From JBMNUM01 sp050946275 (GTDB lineage: Bacteria; Actinomycetota; Coriobacteriia; Coriobacteriales; CADBOM01): a DNA stretch of 47,847 bases. The position numbers and the translations under genes were made by a program. Each line of letters opens with the position of its first letter. Positions within the stretch are counted from its first letter, which is position 1. The stretch is from contig JBMNUM010000015.1 in assembly GCA_050946275.1 (NCBI GenBank), forward strand, positions 1-47,847, given 5' to 3'. This document shows, piece by piece, positions 44,271 through 47,847 of this stretch. The notes below the pieces were generated by a model. The model was not told the DNA's origin, did not search any database, and worked only from the letters and a program-made list of their open reading frames with translations.

Positions 44271-45788
44271 ATGCATCTGACGGTAATCGCAGACGGTGAT
44301 GCGCGCGTGCTCGAGGTCGACGAGGGCTCGACCATACTCCATGCGCTGCAGGACCTCGGCGCTCCGGTGCATGCCGCGTGCGGCGGTGCCGGGACGTGCG
44401 GCAAGTGCCGTGTGCTCGTGCGCGACGGCGACGGGCTATCGTATCGCCTTGCGTGCCAGACGGTCGTCGAGGACGGCATGCTCGTTTTCCTCGAGGCCGA
44501 TGGTGGGGCGATGAACGTCGCGGAAACAGGCTATGCCTCGCCGTATCCAGCGGATCAGGGCGAGGAGGGCTCGCTCGGCCTCGCCTTCGACATCGGCACG
44601 ACGACGGTCGTGTGCCACCTGCACCGCCTCTCGGATGGCGTCCGCCTCGCAACGGTATCGTGTTCCAATCCGCAGCTTGCGCATGGTGCAGACGTCATAA
44701 GCCGCATCAACGCCTCGATGCAGGGGCGACTCGAGCTGATGCGCGACGCGATCGTCACCTGCATGCGCGAGCTCGCCGACGAGGCGCTCTCCTCGGCCGG
44801 ACTCCCATGCGGACAGGGCGTTTCCAACACCGTCATCGCGGGCAATACCGTCATGGAGCACATCGCATGCGGGCTGCCTCCGGATAGCATCGGCACCGCG
44901 CCCTTCGAGCCGCTGTCGCTTTTCGGGGACGAACGCGTGATCGAGGGTTACAACGAAAAGGCGTTCCTCATGCCTTGCATCGCAGGTTACGTGGGAGGCG
45001 ACATCACGGCGGGTCTTGTGGCCACGGGCTTTCGGGCGCGAGCGCTCCCGAGCGTTTTCATCGACGTGGGCACGAACGGGGAGATGGTCATCGGCTGCGG
45101 CGATCGCATGATCGCGTGCGCCACGGCGGCCGGCCCCGCTTTCGAGGGTGCGAACATCACCTGCGGCATGCCCGCGCTCCCTGGCGCGATCTCGCGCGTG
45201 AAGGTGGGGGAGGATCGCCTTGATTTCGAGGTCGTCGGCGGTGCCGTGCCCATCGGCATCTGCGGGTCCGCGCTCATAGACGCGCTCGCGGTGCTGCTCG
45301 ACCTCGGCGTGGTCGACGAGACGGGGCGTATCCTCGGCGAAGACGAGATAGACGGCTGGCAAGCCGGACTCGTTGGCGAGGTTGGAGGGTCGCCCGTCGT
45401 GTTCATCGCCCGCGACGCGGATATCTTCCTCACCCAGCGCGACATTCGCAACATCCAGCTCGCCAAGGCCGCCATCTGCGGCGGGGTTTTGACGCTGCTC
45501 GACGAATACGGAATCGGGATGGGGGATGTCGACGAGCTGCTCATCGCCGGTGGTTTCGGCAGCCATATCGACGTTGGCAATGCAGCCCGGATCGGGTTGT
45601 TCCCGCCAGAGCTGGCTGGCCGCGCCCGCTCCGTCGGCAATGCGGCGGGAGAGGGTGCGTCGGCGGTGCTCGTCTCGGGTGCGGCGCGCGAGGCGCTCTC
45701 TCACGTTGTGGAGGCCTGCGGGTATCTCGAACTCTCCACTTCCGCCGCGTTCAACGAGCACTATGTTGAATGCATGGGGTTCGAGTGA
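44271..45788 (+). CDS. [2Fe-2S] ASKHA protein, corrinoid activator-like (RACo family, DUF4445)
   Basis: A 505-residue protein. The N-terminal plant-type ferredoxin domain has CGGAGTCGKC with Cys37, 43 and 46, and a fourth ligand Cys62 in LACQT. The rest is an ASKHA ATPase-like domain: LAFDIGTTTVVCHL (phosphate 1), FIDVGTNGEMV (phosphate 2) and LLIAGGFGSHID. This is the architecture of activators that reduce Co(II) corrinoid proteins to Co(I) using ATP. The corrinoid protein at 47024 is the likely client. GAGGGG precedes ATG 44271. The DUF2284 gene starts 41 bases after the stop and is probably co-transcribed. Confidence 0.9.
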   Translation: MHLTVIADGDARVLEVDEGSTILHALQDLGAPVHAACGGAGTCGKCRVLVRDGDGLSYRLACQTVVEDGMLVFLEADGGAMNVAETGYASPYPADQGEEGSLGLAFDIGTTTVVCHLHRLSDGVRLATVSCSNPQLAHGADVISRINASMQGRLELMRDAIVTCMRELADEALSSAGLPCGQGVSNTVIAGNTVMEHIACGLPPDSIGTAPFEPLSLFGDERVIEGYNEKAFLMPCIAGYVGGDITAGLVATGFRARALPSVFIDVGTNGEMVIGCGDRMIACATAAGPAFEGANITCGMPALPGAISRVKVGEDRLDFEVVGGAVPIGICGSALIDALAVLLDLGVVDETGRILGEDEIDGWQAGLVGEVGGSPVVFIARDADIFLTQRDIRNIQLAKAAICGGVLTLLDEYGIGMGDVDELLIAGGFGSHIDVGNAARIGLFPPELAGRARSVGNAAGEGASAVLVSGAAREALSHVVEACGYLELSTSAAFNEHYVECMGFE

Positions 45789-45829
45789 GTTGGGGACCGG
45801 TCTTCGATCTGCTGGGAGAGGAGCATCGC

Positions 45830-46369
45830 ATGTCGCAGATTCTGCAGCGGGTGATCGAACTCGCGAAGACGCACGGATTCGAGTTCGTCGCAACGACGAC
45901 GGCCGATCGGTTGCAGGTGCGCGAGGAGGTGCGCGCGATGTGCGCGGCCGACAGCTGCCATGCCTACGGCAGGAACTGGGCATGCCCGCCCGCGATCGGC
46001 GGGCTCGATGAGTTCCAGGCGAAGATCGACTCCTTCAGCGACGTGGTGGTGGTCGAGACCGTCATGGAGCTCGAAGACAAGTTCGATTTCGAGACGATGA
46101 TGGAAGCCGAGCAGCTCCACAAGCAGCGTCTCGAGGCGTTTGCCGACGAGGTCCGCGGGATAGTGGATGAGTGCATGCCGCTTGGAGCTGGCACGTGCAC
46201 GCTGTGCCAGGAGTGCACGTATCCCCATGCTCCCTGTCGCTTTCCCGAGCGCCAGATCGTCTCGATGGAGGCCGCGGGGCTCGTCGTGAGCGACGTGTGC
46301 AATGCGGCGGACATCGCCTACAACCACGGCTCCGACCACATCTGCTACGTGAGCTGCATCCTGCTATGA
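45830..46369 (+). CDS. DUF2284 cysteine-rich metal-binding protein
   Basis: A 179-residue protein with eleven cysteines. Cys38, Cys43 and Cys52 lie in MCAADSCHAYGRNWACPP, the diagnostic DUF2284 opening, and Cys123, 126, 129 and 136 form a CxxCxxC...C cluster-like set in TCTLCQECTYPHAPC. It is predicted to bind Fe-S clusters or other metal and to be cytoplasmic. Proteins of this family often sit beside corrinoid or methyltransferase genes. I chose ATG 45830 with GAGAGGAG upstream; the longer in-frame start overlaps the previous gene and lacks a ribosome site. Function is unknown; assisting corrinoid activation or an associated redox step is a context-based guess. Confidence 0.85.
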   Translation: MSQILQRVIELAKTHGFEFVATTTADRLQVREEVRAMCAADSCHAYGRNWACPPAIGGLDEFQAKIDSFSDVVVVETVMELEDKFDFETMMEAEQLHKQRLEAFADEVRGIVDECMPLGAGTCTLCQECTYPHAPCRFPERQIVSMEAAGLVVSDVCNAADIAYNHGSDHICYVSCILL

Positions 46370-46465
46370 GATGAGTTCGGGGATGGTTCCTCGACCCGCA
46401 TCGGGTTCATCCGACCCACGTTCTCCTTTCGGGCGCCGGCTCTCGAGGTCAGGCACCGGCTCCCA

Positions 46466-46584
46466 CAATCAGCAAACCCGCATTTCGACTCCCAATGTGG
46501 GGTTTGCTGACCGTGCTTGCGGCCGCGGCAATCAGCAAACCCGCATCCGGAGCTCCCGCGTGGGGTTTGCTGACCGTGCTTGCG
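46466..46584. repeat. Two tandem 56-bp hairpins, constant arms and variable loop
   Basis: Copies at 46466-46521 and 46529-46584. The first 18 bases (CAATCAGCAAACCCGCAT) and last 25 bases are identical between copies, while the 13-base middle differs completely. The arms pair (AGCAAACCC with GGGTTTGCT). They occupy part of the gene-free stretch 46370-46791. Confidence 0.85.
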
Positions 46585-46651
46585 CCCCCAAACAGGAAAC
46601 CCCCCCGCTGTCGGGGGTCTTTTCAACAAGGTGGCGGAGGAAGAGGGATTC
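46585..46651 (-). repeat. Duplicate of tRNA-Ser 3' end and its terminator
   Basis: Matches 46745-46811 at 64 of 67 positions. It includes the last 16 tRNA bases of the T-loop and acceptor strand, CCA and the GACCCCC hairpin, but no tRNA 5' half. The 93 bases between the copies hold further hairpins (GCTTGC/GCAAGC, AAGAACATGCC/GGCATGTTCTT). Confidence 0.85.
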
Positions 46652-46759
46652 ACGCTTGCTTCGCAAGCTGACGGTCCTCCCTTCGGTCGGACAAGAACAT
46701 GCCACCGGCATGTTCTTCCCTTGCGGGCTCGAATCCCCGTGCTTCCCCCAAACAGGAAA

Positions 46760-46779
46760 GACCCCCGCTGTCGGGGGTC
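46760..46779 (-). terminator. Terminator of tRNA-Ser
   Basis: On the minus strand GACCCCCG pairs with CGGGGGTC, followed by TTTCC, 13 bases after the tRNA CCA end. Confidence 0.8.
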
Positions 46780-46791
46780 TTTTCAACAAGA

Positions 46792-46879
46792 TGGCGGAGG
46801 AAGAGGGATTCGAACCCCCGGAACCTTGCGGCTCAACAGTTTTCAAGACTGCCGCCTTCGACCACTCGGCCATTCCTCC
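46792..46879 (-). tRNA. tRNA-Ser (anticodon UGA), CCA encoded
   Basis: An 88-base minus-strand gene. The acceptor stem is GGAGGAA/TTCCTCC with discriminator G and encoded CCA. The anticodon stem GCAGT/ACTGT holds loop CTTGAAA, anticodon TGA. A long variable arm (TGAGCCGCAAGGTTCC region), the class II hallmark, and the T-arm with GGTTCGAATCC are intact. It reads UCN serine codons. Confidence 0.96.
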
Positions 46880-47023
46880 AACGCCACGATACCATAACTA
46901 CCGTGTGGTGCGCGGTGGGTGCGGGTTGCATAACGGCCGCTCCTGGTGGAAGGTTCGACGCTCGTGGCGTATGATGGATGCCGGCCGAGAAACTGGCGAA
47001 ATCGCAATCAGGAAGGGACCATC

Positions 47024-47668
47024 ATGGCTGTTCTCGATGACATCAATGCCGCTATCCAGAAGGGTAAGAAGAAGCTGGTCGTGCCGCTCGTCCAGCAGGC
47101 CATCGACGAGGGCATCGATGCGAAGGATATCCTCGAGGCGCTTCTCGACGGCTTCAGCGTCATCGGCGACGCTTTCCGCCGCGATGAGGTGTTCGTTCCC
47201 GAGGTGCTCGTCGCCGCCCGCGCCATGAACGCCGGCACCGCGCTGCTCAAGCCGCTCCTCGAGGAGGCCGGCGCCGAGCCGCTCGGCAAGGCATGCCTCG
47301 GCACCGTCGAGGGCGACATGCACGACATCGGCAAGAACATCGTCCGCATGATGGTCGAGGGCAAGGGCATCGAGGTCGAGGACCTCGGCATCGACGTGAA
47401 GGCCGAGACCTTCGTCGACTACGTCCGCGAGCATCCCGACTGCCATCTCGTGCTCGCCTCGGCGCTGCTCACCACGACCATGCCCAAGCTCAGCGAGGTC
47501 GTGAAGGCGTTCGAGGACGCCGGCCTGCGCGACCAGGTGAAGATCATGGTCGGCGGTGCGCCCGTCACCCAGGAGTTTGCTGACCAGATCGGCGCCGACG
47601 CCTACACGCCCGACGGCGGATCGTGTGCCATCAAGGCCGCGGAGATCCTCGCGGAGATGAAGGCCTAG
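47024..47668 (+). CDS. Corrinoid (cobalamin-binding) methyltransferase protein, MtaC/MtbC-like
   Basis: A 214-residue protein with the two-domain layout of methyltransferase corrinoid proteins: an N-terminal helical cap (about 1-85, with GDAFRRDEVFVPEVL) and a Rossmann-like B12 domain starting CLGTVEGDMHDIGKNIV. DxHxxG contains His100, the predicted lower cobalt ligand; VLASALLTTTMP and VGGAPVTQEFADQIGAD complete the family motifs. It carries methyl groups from a methylated substrate to a second acceptor such as tetrahydrofolate. GGAAGGG precedes ATG 47024; the frame is open upstream but not homologous. The substrate-specific methyltransferase is not in the window. The ASKHA protein at 44271 is the likely reactivator. 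Confidence 0.94.
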   Translation: MAVLDDINAAIQKGKKKLVVPLVQQAIDEGIDAKDILEALLDGFSVIGDAFRRDEVFVPEVLVAARAMNAGTALLKPLLEEAGAEPLGKACLGTVEGDMHDIGKNIVRMMVEGKGIEVEDLGIDVKAETFVDYVREHPDCHLVLASALLTTTMPKLSEVVKAFEDAGLRDQVKIMVGGAPVTQEFADQIGADAYTPDGGSCAIKAAEILAEMKA

Positions 47669-47708
47669 ACAACAGGGAGCGGGACGGTCGGGGTCAAAAC
47701 CCCTTCCA

Positions 47709-47745
47709 CCATGTGACATGCACGGTCGCCGCGACCGTCACATGG
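47709..47745. promoter_or_regulatory. Inverted repeat after the corrinoid gene
   Basis: CCATGTG ... CACATGG outer arms and ACGGTCG/CGACCGT inner arms (with a bulge) form a long stem about 40 bases after the stop. It could be an operator for a gene beyond the window or part of the transcript end. Confidence 0.4.
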
Positions 47746-47800
47746 ATAGAAGGCAGATCCCACGCATCCCGCCCGCTCATCGATGCCGGCTCGCATGTCG

Positions 47801-47843
47801 CGCGCCCGTCCGCGGGAATGCTCGGGCGGGCGCGTCTCATTTT
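47801..47843 (+). terminator. Probable terminator at window end
   Basis: CGCGCCCGTCCG (47801-47812) pairs with CGGGCGGGCGCG (47823-47834), with one G-U pair, followed by TCTCATTTT. Confidence 0.7.
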
Positions 47844-47847
47844 CCGC

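Noticed and set aside
46652..46744. A second complete tRNA between the duplicated ends
   Set aside because: A T-arm-like GGCTCGAATCC is visible on the plus strand, but no acceptor, D-arm or anticodon stem can be built around it.
46371..47228. A 285-codon plus-strand open frame over the tRNA and corrinoid gene start
   Set aside because: It reads through hairpin repeats and the antisense of tRNA-Ser, has no ribosome site or family features, and overlaps the corrinoid gene in another frame.

Overview
The window is high-GC, gene-dense chromosomal DNA with strong Shine-Dalgarno sites. It most likely comes from an anaerobic gut actinobacterium of class Coriobacteriia (Collinsella/Olsenella-like). 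The reasons are indolepyruvate:ferredoxin oxidoreductase, a Ptb-Buk acid-forming pathway, a corrinoid protein with its reductive activator, and very large Cna-B/BspA-type surface proteins beside a DUF2207 protein. The genus is inferred from gene content, not proven.

Layout. 1-57: start of a flavodoxin on the minus strand, cut by the window edge. 185-5291: ridA, iorA-iorB, a PaaK-type CoA ligase and a nitroreductase; the last two are bracketed by identical 27-nt palindromes. 5441-8698: a fused ABC ATPase/FtsX permease with a very large external region. 8972-11527: a convergent epimerase and carboxylesterase. 11798-15387: CoA-acylating aldehyde dehydrogenase, phosphate butyryltransferase, butyrate kinase. 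15831-19034: MTA/SAH nucleosidase, a Nudix hydrolase, a small HMA metal-binding protein under a probable ArsR-type operator, and an iron alcohol dehydrogenase. 19224-24223: Elp3-like tRNA-modifying enzyme, divergent phosphoglycerol-transferase-like sulfatase, Trm9-like methyltransferase and a small unknown protein. 24413-26480: CIRCE-controlled groES-groEL. 26481-27510: a repeat-rich 1-kb spacer. 27511-41916: one 4801-residue surface protein. 42327-46369: DUF2207 protein, corrinoid-activator-like ASKHA protein and DUF2284 protein. 46370-46879: tandem hairpin repeats, a duplicated tRNA 3' end and tRNA-Ser(UGA). 47024-47668: corrinoid protein.

Metabolism. IorAB can turn aryl-pyruvates from aromatic amino acids into aryl-acetyl-CoA, and the PaaK-type ligase acts on the same acid/CoA-thioester pair. 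Ptb and Buk conserve acyl-CoA energy as ATP, while the aldehyde dehydrogenase and iron alcohol dehydrogenase offer a reductive outlet to alcohol. The corrinoid protein, the [2Fe-2S]/ASKHA protein and possibly the DUF2284 protein look like parts of a methyltransferase system whose methyltransferase would lie beyond the window.

The most unusual object is the giant surface protein. Its stalk of isopeptide-type beta-sandwich repeats is interrupted by large inserts placed inside stalk domains: a cysteine-rich module with DnaJ-like CxxCxGxG motifs, two BspA-type leucine-rich blocks with InlB-type and MucBP-like repeats, and a further unidentified insert. A 69-bp structured repeat lies on each side of the gene. 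The window also carries several sequence-distinct families of intergenic palindromes, including a six-copy array between groEL and the giant gene.
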